NCBI GenBank assembly: GCA_004835665.1
Contig: ML240445.1
Span: 1,178,001-1,242,000, forward strand
Length of the DNA stretch: 64,000 nucleotides
From: Phoma sp. XZ068
Taxonomy: Eukaryota; Ascomycota; Dothideomycetes; Pleosporales; Didymellaceae
Reading direction: 5' to 3'
Part shown: piece after piece, positions 1-10,937 of the stretch
How positions within the stretch are numbered: position 1 is the stretch's first letter
Layout: each line of letters begins with the position of its first letter
The notes under the pieces: model-generated
Told to the model about the DNA's origin: nothing
Databases searched by the model: none
What the model saw: only the letters and a program-made list of their open reading frames with translations
Translations under genes and position numbers: made by a program

Positions 1-1423
1 GTACGCAGATCTTCGGTTGCGATGGGAAATCGTAGTTGATGACATGATTGATATGAGGCATGTCAACACCACGTGCCGCAACGTCGGTAACAACAAGAAT
101 ACGAGTAAGGCCAGAGCGGAACTCCTCAACGTGGGCTTTTCGTGCTGTCTGGTCCAAGTTACCATATACTGAATGTGGCGGTTAGCTGAAACTCAAAGAT
201 TACCAAGGACAAGGTGTGGCTTACAATACGACACTGGGTAGCCGAGAGATTTGAGCAGTTCGGAGAGATACTCGACTCGATGTTTGGTAGCGGCGAAGAT
301 GATGGTGGACTCGGCCACTGCGACGTCCTTTGCGGTGAACTGTTTACGTTTGCGCTTTGCGCCGACACTCAGGTTGCCTTCCTCCCTTCGCGCCTTCGAC
401 GCCTCTGTCTCACCCGCTGGGACTTTGATGACCTGCTCTAGTAGGTACAGAAGCGCTCCGTCTCGGTCCCCGGATTTGATAGTGAAGTAAGCACTTTGCA
501 GATCTGGAGAAATCTTGCTTTCGGCATCGAGTCGAATGAGCTTAGGGTCTTGCAGGCCTGCGCGCGCAAACTCCACAAGTGATTTAGGCAGAGTGGCACT
601 AAACAGGAGTGTCTGTCTGGAGGTCGGCAAGGCATGAAGGATCTCCGCCAATTGTGCGGCAAAACCCATCTCGAACAAGCGGTCGGCTTCGTCGAAGCAA
701 ATATATCTGACAGAGGACAAGTCCAAACCCATTTCCACCTTGAGATGCAGGAAACGACCGGGGGTGGCAATGATGATATCGGGGTTCGTAGTCATGGAGC
801 TGAACTCTGCGATACTGTTAGTGGTAGTACTTGCACATGTGCCTTTGCAACTTACGCTCTTCCAAACTGTCACCACCGACCAGCAGGATTGTCCTAAGAT
901 CTGTGCCACGACCAAACTCCTTGACAACCTTCAGCGTCTGCAGCGCAAGCTCACGAGAAGGCGACATGATGATTCCACGTGCGCCTACTTTCGCAGAGTG
1001 CGTCTTGAGCTTCTCGATCATGGGGATGACGAATGCAGCCGTCTTTCCGGAACCCGTTCTTGCCATGCCCACCACGTCTTCGCCTTGGAGTAGAAGCGGT
1101 ATCGCCTTGCGCTGAATCGGAGTGGCCATCTTGAATCCTTTCTGCGCAATAGCCTTCAAGAGCAGTGCGTTCAAGCCCATAGACTGAAAACCGCCGCCCT
1201 TCTTGCCTGTGCCCTTCACATTTGCAGCCTTTCGGTTCGAGGCAGCCTGCTTCGCAGCGATGAATGCCTCATCGTCTGACCCTCCGTCACTGCCAACATC
1301 CAGATTAATACCGAAATCTGCGCCAAAGTCGTTGCTCTGGCCTTCATTGTCTGACCCGGCGAGGTTGTCGAAAATGTCGAACTCGTTCTCGGAGAGCGCC
1401 GGCGAGGCTGCACGAGGAGCCAT
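1..1423 (-). CDS. DBP10: ATP-dependent RNA helicase DBP10, C-terminus outside window
   Basis: DEAD-box helicase of the Dbp10/DDX54 family, which acts in the nucleolus in 60S ribosome assembly (family knowledge). Three exons are visible: 1423-856, 806-225 and 168-1. They are separated by 49-nt and 56-nt introns with GTAAGT/GTAAGC donors and CTAAC branch points. In order one sees an acidic N-terminus, a Q-motif (GFKMATPIQ), the Walker A motif ARTGSGKT near residues 121-128, PSRELALQ, a DEAD box in FDEADRLFEMGF, SATLP, and then, after intron 2, the helicase-C motif VVTDVAARGVDMPHINHVI. The ATG at 1423 is preferred because MAPRAASP resembles the conserved family start. The frame stays open upstream to an ATG at 1561, but that stretch looks like leader. 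The gene continues beyond base 1, so the Dbp10 C-terminal domain is not seen. The next gene, RPA2, is divergent with a roughly 250-bp shared promoter. Confidence 0.93.
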
Positions 1424-1669
1424 GATCCGTCGTTTGTAGGAGTGGTCGAGCGCGGCGTGCGAGACTTGACTGGCGGCGACGCCTGGTGAGTTCACAACAT
1501 CTCGAACGAAAAGAAATAAAGTGGGGCACAAACTCTTGGCGGTACCACTATCGCTAGTCATGTGGGGTCGCGGTGCAAAGAGGCAGGCGCGTTAGCGCGT
1601 TTTCGACGCGTCGCTCTTGCTGTTTCCCCTCCACATCTGCCTCCGCATCAGATCCGCCACCAGGCGACA

Positions 1670-2597
1670 ATGAGTATGTGCCCTCTCCTCTGTCTGCGCT
1701 GGAGCCCATGTGCTGATTGTTCTAGGTTATAACAACTACGAGACGTCGTACACGTCGTACGGCGCTGGCGGTGGTGCTGGCGGCGGTGGCTTCATCCCTG
1801 GTGATGGCAGCCAGCAAAGCCCCGGCGGGCGAAAGGACCAGCAGCAAGACTCACTCCGTCCTGTCACGATCAAGCAGATCCTAGATGCTCAGCCTGATGC
1901 TGGAGGCGATTCCTTCAAAATCGACGGTCATGTTGTTTCTCAGGTATGAAATGCCGTCGTAACCGCCTACAACAGTAGCTAATACCAGTCACAGCTCACC
2001 TTTGTTGGCCAAATTCGCAACATTTCAACACAAACCACCAACACAACGTATAGACTGGACGATGGCACCGGTAGTATCGAGGTCAAGCAATGGGTCGACT
2101 CGGATACTGTTGATCAGAACAACCCTATCAAAGCCAAGCTTGTCGAAGGTGCATACTGCAGAGCATGGGGAAAGCTTAAGAGTTTCAACGATAGGAGATC
2201 GGTTGGTGCGCAGATCATTCGCCCTGTGGAAGATATGAACGAGGTGTCATATCATCTACTCGAAGCCACCTCTATCCATTTGTTCTTTACTCGAGGCCCT
2301 CCTGGAGGAGGTAACGCGGGCGCGGGCGCCGCCAACACAAACGGCGGAGTCGGACAACAAGGAGCCGGTGCTTATGGGGGCCACGATCTGGCTGGCTACA
2401 ACCCCGTGGCGAGGAAAGTATTCGCATATCTGCGGGAAACGCCACAAGGAAACGAAGGTCTACACCAGCAAGAAATTGCGGCGAACCTTGGTCTCGAATC
2501 CGCCGATGTGTTGCGGGCTGGAGACGATCTTTTGGCAGGCGGTCTTATCTACACAACTGTTGACGACCACACCTGGGCTGTGCTCGAAGCTGATTAA
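1670..2597 (+). CDS. RFA2: replication protein A 32-kDa subunit (RPA2)
   Basis: Middle subunit of the single-stranded-DNA-binding RPA heterotrimer used in replication, repair and checkpoint signalling. Exons are 1670-1673, 1726-1943 and 1995-2597 (274 aa). The first exon is only four bases, so the start codon is split from the rest of the protein. After splicing the protein begins MSYNNYETSY. Then come a Gly/Tyr-rich phosphorylatable N-terminus, the OB-fold (VVSQLTFVGQIRNIS, YRLDDGTGSIEVKQW), a Gly/Ala linker around residue 200, and a C-terminal winged-helix domain (GLHQQEIAANLG) ending at VLEAD. Length matches fungal RPA2. The tiny first exon and the 52-nt intron with a GTATGT donor are typical of fungal RPA2 genes. 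The first-exon call rests on frame and the conserved N-terminus. Confidence 0.95.
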
Positions 2598-2750
2598 CAG
2601 TCTTTACCGATCACCTTGAAGTGGAAGCGACAAGCGGGGCTTGTCAATGAGATCAAACTCGTATAGCAACAAAGCGAATAGCGATGACATAACTTGGGCA
2701 GGTTGAGCAGAGGCTCTGGGTATCTACGAATTGACGAATGTGATGGGCAT

Positions 2751-3426
2751 CTACCGGTTTTGCGCATTCGTAGATAATAACAACACGCAAGTAGCTACAA
2801 TAGCTGCTGCGACCACGGTGAACACCGTCTGTGTCTTCCACCCTGTCTGCACAAGTGCCCGCCGGTGACAGTAGCCTGAGACTGTGCTGATGTAGTTGCA
2901 TACTCCAGACAACAAGCATGCCAGAGAGAGCAGCCAGAATACAATGCCCAAGGGGAGTGACCATTTCCTCTCTGCATCTTATTAGCGCGGTGGAAGTTGT
3001 CCATACTTGTGCTGATTTACCGAGCGCGGAAGGTTTTGACTTCAAGTGGAAGTTGAGAACAATTGCAACAGCCACAATGGACATGTATACACTGAGCTTC
3101 AGCCAGGATAGAAATGCTGCATTGGTCAGGTCATGTCTTCGTCTAGATTCACACACACGTACTCCTTTCGTTAGCAGCAATATCTCGCGCCTCTGAGGCA
3201 ACATTGTCAAACAACAATACTCCAAGTAGAGGTCGCTCTCGGAAGGCTGCTCGGTTATAGTCGTTATCTCTGTGACGACATCAGCGCAGTCTAATTGAGA
3301 GTGTGGGGTATCCTACTGCTTGACGAGCACAGGCTTCGAAGCAAAGATGTTGTAGAACGGACGGTATGGCTCTGCTAGAATGGCCTCATCGGAATCGCCC
3401 ATGCGATCTAGGTTTCTAAAATCCAT
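2751..3426 (-). CDS. DUF202-domain small membrane protein
   Basis: Four exons (3426-3317, 3269-3163, 3116-3021, 2971-2751) give a 177-aa protein. The DUF202 signature ANERTFLSWLKLSVYM spans intron 2 and is followed by three predicted membrane helices: VYMSIVAVAIVLNF, PLGIVFWLLSLACLLSGVCNY and VFTVVAAAIVATCVLLL. The family includes the membrane domain of the VTC polyphosphate polymerase complex and many stand-alone small proteins. This one lacks SPX and VTC catalytic domains, so its function is unknown. An upstream soluble tail contains RPFYNIFASKPVL. Its 3' end faces RPA2 (150-bp gap), and its 5' end shares a roughly 210-bp divergent promoter with the CIA30 gene. All three introns have GT...AG borders and keep frame. 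Confidence 0.88.
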
Positions 3427-3634
3427 CGCGATGGTAGTATATTAGAATGAATGTGCCTAAAGCGTGTAAGTATACTGAGTGGTAGAAACTCCGACGACGG
3501 CACGCGATTCAGTCACGTTTGGTGCTTGCTGCACGGGCCTCCCGGACGCATCAAGCGGGAGATGAAGTCATCACCCAATGACCTTTTGAGATGAACTAGG
3601 AATTGCAACAATACAACCTGCAACAACAATCATC

Positions 3635-4604
3635 ATGGTTGAATCGAAAGTAATCTTTGGGGGCGAGCAGTAAGCAGCGCGATCATCTTGCTGCAATATT
3701 TCATGCTGACGTTGTAGGGGCTGGGAAGCAAAAGACTGGACGTCTAGCGACGATAGAGTGCGAGGCGGAAAGTCGCAGGTACAACATTGATATTATCTTC
3801 TGGCAGCAGAATGTGTTCTGATCTCACACTTCAGTCCTATCTCGATATAAAAGGATCGACAGCCTGCTTCCACGGCAATCTGGATATCAAAACCTTGGGT
3901 GGTGCCGGCTTCGCCAGCCAACGCACAACTGGAGATGACCGCTCCTGGGACCTCTCTGCCTATGATGGTATCCATCTGGATATCGGAAAGGATGACGGTA
4001 AACGTTATACATTCGTTCTGAAAGATGAGATTTTACCTCCTATGGATGATGGTCGTGAGCAGTCAACCATCAGTTACGAGTACAGCTTCAGCGCAGCAGG
4101 CAATTACTCCGTATTTGTTCCCTGGAAGGATTTAAAGCCGACATATCGTGGAAAAGAGAAGAACGATGCCCCACCAGTAAATACAAAGAGTATCAAGAGA
4201 TGGAGTTTCATGATGAGAAGCTTCTTCGGCGACCAAGAAGGTGATTTCTCGGTGAACATCAATTCAGTGAAAGCCGTGTCGCAGTCAGAGAACCTCGAGG
4301 CAGGCTTGACAAGTGAGAAAAGCGACCGCAGCTCGGTTCAGGTGAGCCTCATATGCATCGCAAGGGAGATTGCGCAGCTAATATTGAGCAGAAGAAGGAA
4401 CCTTGGTCGTGGAAGAATTCTAGGATTGTCGGACTCGCACTCATATTCTCCACCACCTGGGCCATCTGCACGGGTGTTTGCTGGTATAAAGGCCTTGATA
4501 TAAGTATGTTGCGGGTCTGTGAGATGATCTATTCGCTAACGTGAGCAGGTATGATGACGCCCTGGAATTGGTGGAGGATGGCGAAACATGACCAGTTGCC
4601 TTGA
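3635..4604 (+). CDS. CIA30-domain protein with C-terminal membrane helix
   Basis: Five exons (3635-3669, 3718-3778, 3835-4341, 4392-4503, 4549-4604) encode 256 aa. The CIA30 fold (complex I intermediate-associated protein 30, NDUFAF1-like, galactose-binding-like beta sandwich) is recognised from WTSSDDRVRGGKSQSYL, the FASQR and DLSAYDGIHLDI stretches, and the late IKRWSFMMRSFF motif. Two points are unusual for a mitochondrial complex I chaperone. There is no obvious N-terminal targeting peptide (MVESKVIFGGEQGWEAK), and exons 4-5 add a hydrophobic helix (IVGLALIFSTTWAICTGVCW) followed by a short basic/tryptophan tail. It could be the complex I assembly factor or a second, membrane-anchored fungal CIA30 paralogue. 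The acceptor for exon 4 was chosen by frame; an earlier CAG at 4375-4377 would break it. Confidence 0.88.
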
Positions 4605-6230
4605 GATGCCAAATCCTGGCTTGGGAAACACGCGTTGTGACTAAATGTACAAGTATCGTGAAAGAATGTTCGCCTGTTGACACTGTGTCCGACTGTTCCA
4701 CGAGTACACGCTATAGTGCGTATTACATCCCTACGATCCGTCTTGCGGATCGCACGTGCATTGGTATTTCTGCTCTATGAAAGCATGTCGCCAATCCCTG
4801 CACGGGTTGCGCATCAAATGGTGTTCAAGGCACGTATTGCGATATGGTTCCAGACGAGACGGTTTGCAAGTTTGCAACGACCACTGCGCAGTCAGCAAAC
4901 CAGCTTGAAGCTGTCTATGTCGCTACACATGTGTCTCATTGGTATGCATGTGAACTTTCTCGATACGAAAGCGAACAGCTGACCGAAAACATGCTGCTTT
5001 ATCGTATAATGCTTCTTATACGTCAGTACAACAGTGTCCAAGACGCGCAATCTTGTAGGAAGCCTAAGAGTTCCCCATGCGGCCGGAATCGCATGATTGG
5101 CGGGCCTGCTAGCGAGCTGACATGAAGGATTCATATGAATTCCCGGCTGTCAACTGCTGCTACTCTCCGAAATAAAGTCAAATCAAGATTACTGTCATCA
5201 CTTCTCTAACTCGTCCCCCCAGTATCGCTTGTCGGCGCCGATTATTGACGTAGGCTATCGGCAACTCACTCATTCCTCGCTATCACTGCGGGGCCCCACC
5301 ACGTGTCTTCCGCAGTTATTCAACCCATAACGACGATCTCTAGTAGCAAGGATTCGCTGTCCAAACAAACCGTCTGTAATTACGACGTGCGGATACTGGC
5401 TGTTTCTTGCACCTCTGTAGCATGACATGCTCAGTATGCAGATGAGAGGTGAGAAGAGCCGTGTTCTGCTCAAAGGTACGCGCTCCAAGAAAGCATGAAT
5501 CGGATATTGCTCTTTTTAGTGTACTGTTGCGGTTTTGTGACCGTGGCTGGGCAAGTCAGGATAGCTTTCTGGCGGGTATTGCTCCCGCTCGTTTGCGCTT
5601 GACTCGCGAGCGTGCGGTTGCGCATCCGTCCCCTCTTGCGTTCAGCTTAGCGCACGAGCTAAACGATCTGTCGTTCATGAACGCTCAAGCTTGACAGTTA
5701 CACCTACCCCAGATCTCCTCCAGACTCCTCTACTCGTACAGCACGACTTGCGCGCCCAATATCGCTCACCGCTGTACTCTGCCTTGTGCGCCATTTCGAG
5801 ATTCCAGGTACAATATTGTCCCACTTCAGCAGCCTCACACAAGGCGCTCTAGACACAACCTAACCGGGCTGGATCAACTCCTGTCACGTTCACTCTACCA
5901 ACATAACGTCGACAAATCCCCAAATAACGCTCCACTGTTTCGAATTCACCACGCTGCGGAACACTCTTGCGGTGGACATCCGGTCTGTGGAAATGCGACA
6001 GTTCTGGCTAAGGCTTTGGCGCTGATTCAAGCCATCGTTTCATTTGCTCGCGGCCCGCCGTCCGGTGAATATGCACCTTGTAAGCTAGCATCGCAGCTCC
6101 GTTCGTGTATCGTACCCGACAGTGTGGACATACCTCCGTTATTTCTCGCAGACACGAACACCCTGTTCACGACGACAGAGCTACTTCCCCATCTTGTGCC
6201 GGCTCTGCGGTCGGCCTGCTGCGATCGACC
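4605..6230. other. intergenic region and probable leader of the 6231 gene
   Basis: About 1.6 kb without a supported gene. Open frames here are short and have no family features. The last ~500 bases (from about 5700) are pyrimidine-rich and C/A-rich, the composition expected of a transcribed leader for the downstream regulator gene. Confidence 0.5.
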
Positions 6231-8179
6231 ATGACACCCAATCCCGAGGCTTCGGGTTTCTCCACCTTGTCATTCGGCAACGACTCAGCCCAGACACGAG
6301 CTAGTCAAGGGAAGGACGGCAAAGGGCGCAGGTTCTTTCAACAAATGCAACCGACCTTTTCAATAGATGTGCCCACAACAACGTTCACGAAGCTAGAGTT
6401 CCTCGATAACTTTGACCCCGCCAAAGATACCGTGGTGCGAAAGAAGGCCCGAGAATGGGTCAACAAAAACCGGGAGATCTCCAACCTCGGGGGGCAAGTA
6501 ATGCCAAAATCAAGATCAAAGAAAGCTGCATTGAAAGTGGCGGAGGAAGAAGAGCAGAAGATGCAGTTGGTCCGGCGCAAAAGTACAACTCCTATTGGCA
6601 TACCCAGCCCTGGATCAGTCGGTGCAGGTATGGTGGACCCCTTTGGTATTCTTCCTAACATTGGGAGGAATTACGATCACATTCTCAAATACTGTAAGCT
6701 TATCTTGCAATCGAACGTATTGCGGCCGGCCTAACATGTGCAGTTCTCTCTGTCAACTGTCTCGAGGAGATTCCTTGCTCAGATGGTTCGTTCTGCGTTT
6801 CTACATCTCCACATCATCCCGCTAACTACAACATTAATGCAGACAAGTATGCAGATAAGACAAGGCATGCTCTGGTTCCCTTCCGACATGAGAACACAGT
6901 TTTAGGTAACATGGCGAAGAGCGAGCTCACCTTTACTCTATGGCTTTATGCCACGGTCATTATCCGGGATGGATCGTCGGGCAATTTCCACACAGAGGAG
7001 GTGTATTGGTTTTATAACAAAGCTCTCAAGATAATGCAGGAGAGCCTGCAAGCAGAAACAGCAGCTGGGAAGTACTCCGACCACCTAATCAATGCTGTCA
7101 GTTGCATCACAGCTAGTGCCGTAAGTCCTTGATCATAGCATTAATTATCGTCGCGCAGCACTGAATATTGACTGGTGATAACAGGTGTTCTGCGGCATGT
7201 TCGATGCGGCTGCAGTACATCGGGATGCTTTGGTCCGCATTCTGACTCTCCGAGGCGAGGGTGACGTGTTAATGGGATGGAAGTCATTAGAATTCTTTAC
7301 CCGCAAAGCTTCACAATGGTATGCTTTCCCCCGCTGAAAAATAGGGACAATAGTCACTGACCGATCTTCAGGTGCGAGATTCTGGTTGCCGCGCAGCTTG
7401 AGGAAGTTCCGCAACTTCCTCATCAACCAGAGAGCCTTTCACCCCTTCCCGAAGATGTTGTCCGTACGTCCGATGCACTTACCGCTATAACCCTCAACAG
7501 CCTACCCTCGCTCTCAGAACCTTTAGTCGAGGTCATCCGCTATCTACATCAAGTCGCTTTCTCGTTTGCGTCGCCACCACCAGACGTCAAGATTGACGAT
7601 TACGTCATCGAACCAATGTACAATGGTCAGCATGCACTTCTGAGGATACTAGCGGCGCAGAAAGAGATTGGTCACGGTGCTACGGACGTTGAAGTCCTGC
7701 TAGCGGAAAGTTTCCAGCTCTACTTTTGGACAGGGACACGAGCCTTACCACCGCAGACTAGACTCTGCGAGCTCTTCATATCTCGTATCATGAAAGCCCT
7801 ACTTCCACTTCTACTCGAAGCAAGCACAGAAATGTCCTTTGAGATTGGAGCGAAGATGGGCCCCTCAGTTGATGATGAGAATCATAGTAGTTTCATGAAA
7901 CCAGCGGCCAAAGACTACTTCTACCGGTTCCTTCGCCATACACGGGAGGTCAACAATGTTATCACTTGGGCGCTGGCTCTCGGTACTTTAAACACGGCGC
8001 CGTTGTTGTCACCTGAGCATCGCTGGTTCAAGGACCACTTCCAACTTCAACTAAGAGCCATGGCACTGCATAGAAACCATAGTGACTGGCTTACCTTCCT
8101 CAGTCTGTTCCCTACAACAGATGGCTTCAAACAACCTTGGGTTGACCTGAGAACCGTGTGGCACGACCACGGCTTCTGA
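6231..8179 (+). CDS. fungal transcription-factor-like protein lacking a zinc cluster
   Basis: Five exons (6231-6693, 6744-6785, 6843-7120, 7185-7318, 7372-8179) encode 574 aa. The N-terminus is disordered, then has a basic stretch (MPKSRSKKAALK). The remainder is helical and resembles the regulatory half of fungal Zn2Cys6 regulators (Fungal_trans_2-like): LEEIPCSDDKYADKTRHAL across introns 1-2, ENTVLGNMAKSELTFTLWL, HLINAVSCITASAVFCGM, and a C-terminal LRILAAQKEIGHG...LAESFQLYFW segment. No CX2CX6C zinc cluster is encoded in any nearby frame, so it may act as a co-regulator or bind DNA through another region. Intron 2 uses a less common GTTCGT donor, chosen because it restores CSDDKYADKTRH. 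Its target genes cannot be inferred. Confidence 0.85.
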
Positions 8180-10301
8180 AGTGTTTGCAATAGCATCCGC
8201 TCTACGCTACTTTCTAGAGCTATATTTCAGAGGACTCCTGTGATAATGTAGCTCATCGATTGGCGAGATCCATCCTCGTTCCACCGGAACCGGGAGGTTC
8301 ACAAGTCTTCGGCCGAGGTGCTGACTGCTACCGTAGCTGAACGATAGCAAGACTTAGCAGCAGAGCCTTCCCCTGCATTATCTACGGATCGCCGACTGTG
8401 TACAAGTTCAACGCAATTGCCCCTTTTCAACCTCCCGTTCCACGACCTTTCCACCGTGGAGGAGGCAAGGTAGCAATCAACCACCGAGCTAACACTGGGC
8501 CATATCTGACTCTACAACGGTCCCACACGAAGAACACAAGACGCTGAAAGGGGGCTTGTGTGCGCTGTTTCGCTCGACATGGCGTGCTCTCTGAAGTGCG
8601 TCCGTCCACCAACATCGAGCAAGAATGATAACACCGAGTCATAAACCGCGCGTATACGGAGCTCTTACCACCACAATCCGATATATGGCTACATTGCGAT
8701 CCCTGCAGGATCTAGGCGGGGGACCGTGCCGAGCAGCGTTTGGTCAAGGACACCACAGCGGAGGCAATTTTAAGATGGGCTGGCCGCATGGCCAACATCA
8801 ATAAGCAATTGTATCATATGAGTGCCACAGATAACGTCCAAGCCAAAAATGAACGGACGGACGGTCGAGTATAGGCAACTAGAGTGATATGGGAGACACG
8901 TGGATCATATACACCGCTAGAGCTGGTACTCGCCTGGCCCAGCTGAGGCGACAGGCACTACTATGGAGACACTGTAATGAGTATCTGAACAACGAGCAAT
9001 CGAGCAATCAGCATGGTCCACCCTAAAGCTGATAAAACAACTTTATTCTGCACATAGTGGCAGGGTTTTGTCGATACATACGAGCTCCCTGTCAGTATGT
9101 ATTCATGTTTTGTTTTGTAAACATTTCACGATGTAATGACTATCTTGCACGCCATGCTCACTGACGGCAATACGCAAGTGTAACAAAAGAGGAAATGAAC
9201 CTGTCAACAATTCAGACTACCCTTCATACCTACATTATTGTCCACGAAGTCGATGCTCTAATGAAACATGCGCGTAAGTGTCGGCTGCTGGGTACGGGCT
9301 TACAAAAGCCACAGACGAATATAGAAACTGATACGAGAAGGTGATCACCCTAACTCTACGGCCGGTATGCGTGGGTAAACTTGAAGGAACTCTTCACGCC
9401 TGCGTCTGGTGCAAAAGAGCGAGAACGTAAGATGTGGTATTGGACCAAGACGGTGAGCATTTAGGGCTGCATTCTACCTGGCCTAGAGAAAAGGATGCTG
9501 GTGGAGGCAGTGAACGCTAGACTCAACGCGCCAGCATGCATCGGCAGCGCATCTTCCAGGACCTGCATACGATGGGTGCTCCGCAGCGTTGCATGTTGGG
9601 GCTGAGTTCCAGGTCGAGTGCAGGCAATACTTCGTGGGGAGTCATACAGTGTGATCCGACATGATGGGTATGGGAATGCAGTGTTTGGTTTCATCTGAAG
9701 TAACATCAGCTCCTCACCGGTGACCCGGTACGAGCCAAGATCCGGGGTCACTGAGAGCCCAAGAAACACAACACGGTCTTCTCAACGCGCAACAACCATG
9801 CCAATCTTCTCGACCAGCTTCTGAAGACGCGTCGCGCGTTTGATGAGAAGGGCGGCGATATTGGCTGCGCCCTGTTTCCCACCGGAAAATGAGGCATCTC
9901 TGCCGAGTTGGGCTAGGATGCGTAATCAGCTCCACGCACCATTGCCGGGGTGGCCCTTGTTTCGTGTGCTGCACGCCCTACAGGCCACAAAGCTGATGCC
10001 TGAATTCAGCTTATGGTATCGATCTCCAACCCAGCGCACGACTCCCGGCGCTGCCGGTGTGCTGCTTCGTTCGGCGTTGCTTTTCTGCGTTTTTCGAGGT
10101 CAGTGAAGGACATGTTGCTGCGTTGCAAAGGCAGAAAGTGCGCCCCAGCAAGGTGCGATCGCTGCGAAACACGGTGCAGTACTCTGCGAGAGGCTGCGCG
10201 AACGTGATGGTCCTCTAGCCAGGGCGGTACTAGCGCTGATGGCAGGTGCGCCGATGCGGCCGCACATTGGCTACATACTACCGGCCGTGCTGCGACTTCG
10301 G
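8180..10301. other. intergenic region upstream of cpcA
   Basis: About 2.1 kb with no gene I can support. It holds the 3' end of the upstream regulator gene and the distal cpcA promoter. Small open frames (for example 9461-9769 on the minus strand) show no family features or splice pattern. Confidence 0.5.
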
Positions 10302-10308
10302 TGAGTCA
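10302..10308. promoter_or_regulatory. CPRE/GCN4-type site TGAGTCA in the cpcA promoter
   Basis: A perfect TGAGTCA (TGACTCA on the other strand), the binding site of GCN4/CpcA/CPC1 bZIP dimers. It lies 136 bp upstream of uORF1 of the cpcA gene, whose product is expected to bind this heptamer, so positive autoregulation is likely. The site is seen directly; binding is inferred. Confidence 0.7.
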
Positions 10309-10444
10309 GAGTGAAGGTGGCTTGGCACTCTCGCTTCTCGCACGCCCGGGCTGCCGTTTAAATTCCCCCACCTTCCCTCGCTGCCTGATTTTGCTTTCAT
10401 CCACCGCACTCACACATCATATACACCAAGACAGTCACATCACA

Positions 10445-10459
10445 ATGGCTGCCTTCTAA
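10445..10459 (+). promoter_or_regulatory. cpcA uORF1 (4-codon upstream reading frame)
   Basis: ATG GCT GCC TTC TAA encodes Met-Ala-Ala-Phe. It is the first AUG after the probable promoter, in the good context CACAATGG. Its position, far upstream of a second uORF and of the main AUG, matches the re-initiation-permissive uORF1 of GCN4/cpc-1 leaders. No other ATG occurs between it and uORF2. Confidence 0.85.
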
Positions 10460-10630
10460 GCGTCTCGCGCCCGCCACTCTGGACTCACCAACAAACACCC
10501 CAACCATTCAACTCCACCCCTCAGAGCCTTCCTTTTCGGAACCTCTGAACTATAGCCTAGCCTCGCGCAGCTCCAGTTCGCCTTCCACAATCGACTTCAC
10601 GTCGGTCACCACGGCTTCTCACCAGTCACC

Positions 10631-10783
10631 ATGGCACTCTTCACCAGCTCCCCACGCCTATCGGCATCAACTGAATACGACATCACACGACCTCGCGCAT
10701 CCGCAGACGGACTTCGTGCTCTACGATCAACCAGCTCAACCCCGTCGAGCACCGAGCGTTCCTCCGCCTGCTCCTACGTTTAA
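10631..10783 (+). promoter_or_regulatory. cpcA uORF2 (50-aa upstream reading frame)
   Basis: An open frame of 50 codons plus TAA beginning MALFTSSPRLSAST, with the strong context CACCATGGC. It ends 154 nt before the main ATG at 10938, and no ATG lies between. By analogy with GCN4 uORF4 and cpc-1 uORF2 it should be the inhibitory uORF bypassed when eIF2 is phosphorylated in amino-acid starvation. It overlaps, in another frame, the open N-terminal extension of the main coding frame. Confidence 0.85.
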
Positions 10784-10937
10784 CAACGGCCAGCACTTTT
10801 ACGCAAATTCTGCCCCATCATCCACTACAGAATTCCAGCAGCCCTTGTCCCGACAACGTCCCCCGGTTCCATTGTTCCACAGCTCTAGCAACAACACTAT
10901 TCCACAAGCACAACAAACACTGCCAAACGTCGCAACC

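Larger units (their letters stand above)
10389..10937 (+). other. AUG-less open N-terminal extension of CpcA
   Basis: The CpcA frame continues upstream of its ATG for 183 codons without a stop (the nearest in-frame stop is TGA at 10386-10388) and without any ATG. Its translation is Ser/Pro/Thr-rich and protein-like, with pieces such as LNYSLASRSSSSPSTIDF and QTDFVLYDQPAQPRRAP. In-frame near-cognate codons include ATC 10416, ATA 10419, AAG 10428, CTG 10449, AAG 10458 and CTG 10479. A conserved extension with non-AUG initiation is established for N. crassa cpc-1 and its relatives. This entry proposes the same arrangement here. An upstream spliced ATG cannot be fully excluded. Confidence 0.7.

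Noticed and set aside
1424..1561. N-terminal extension of DBP10 to an upstream in-frame ATG at 1561
   Set aside because: The added residues look like translated leader and the conserved family start MAPRAASP begins at 1423.
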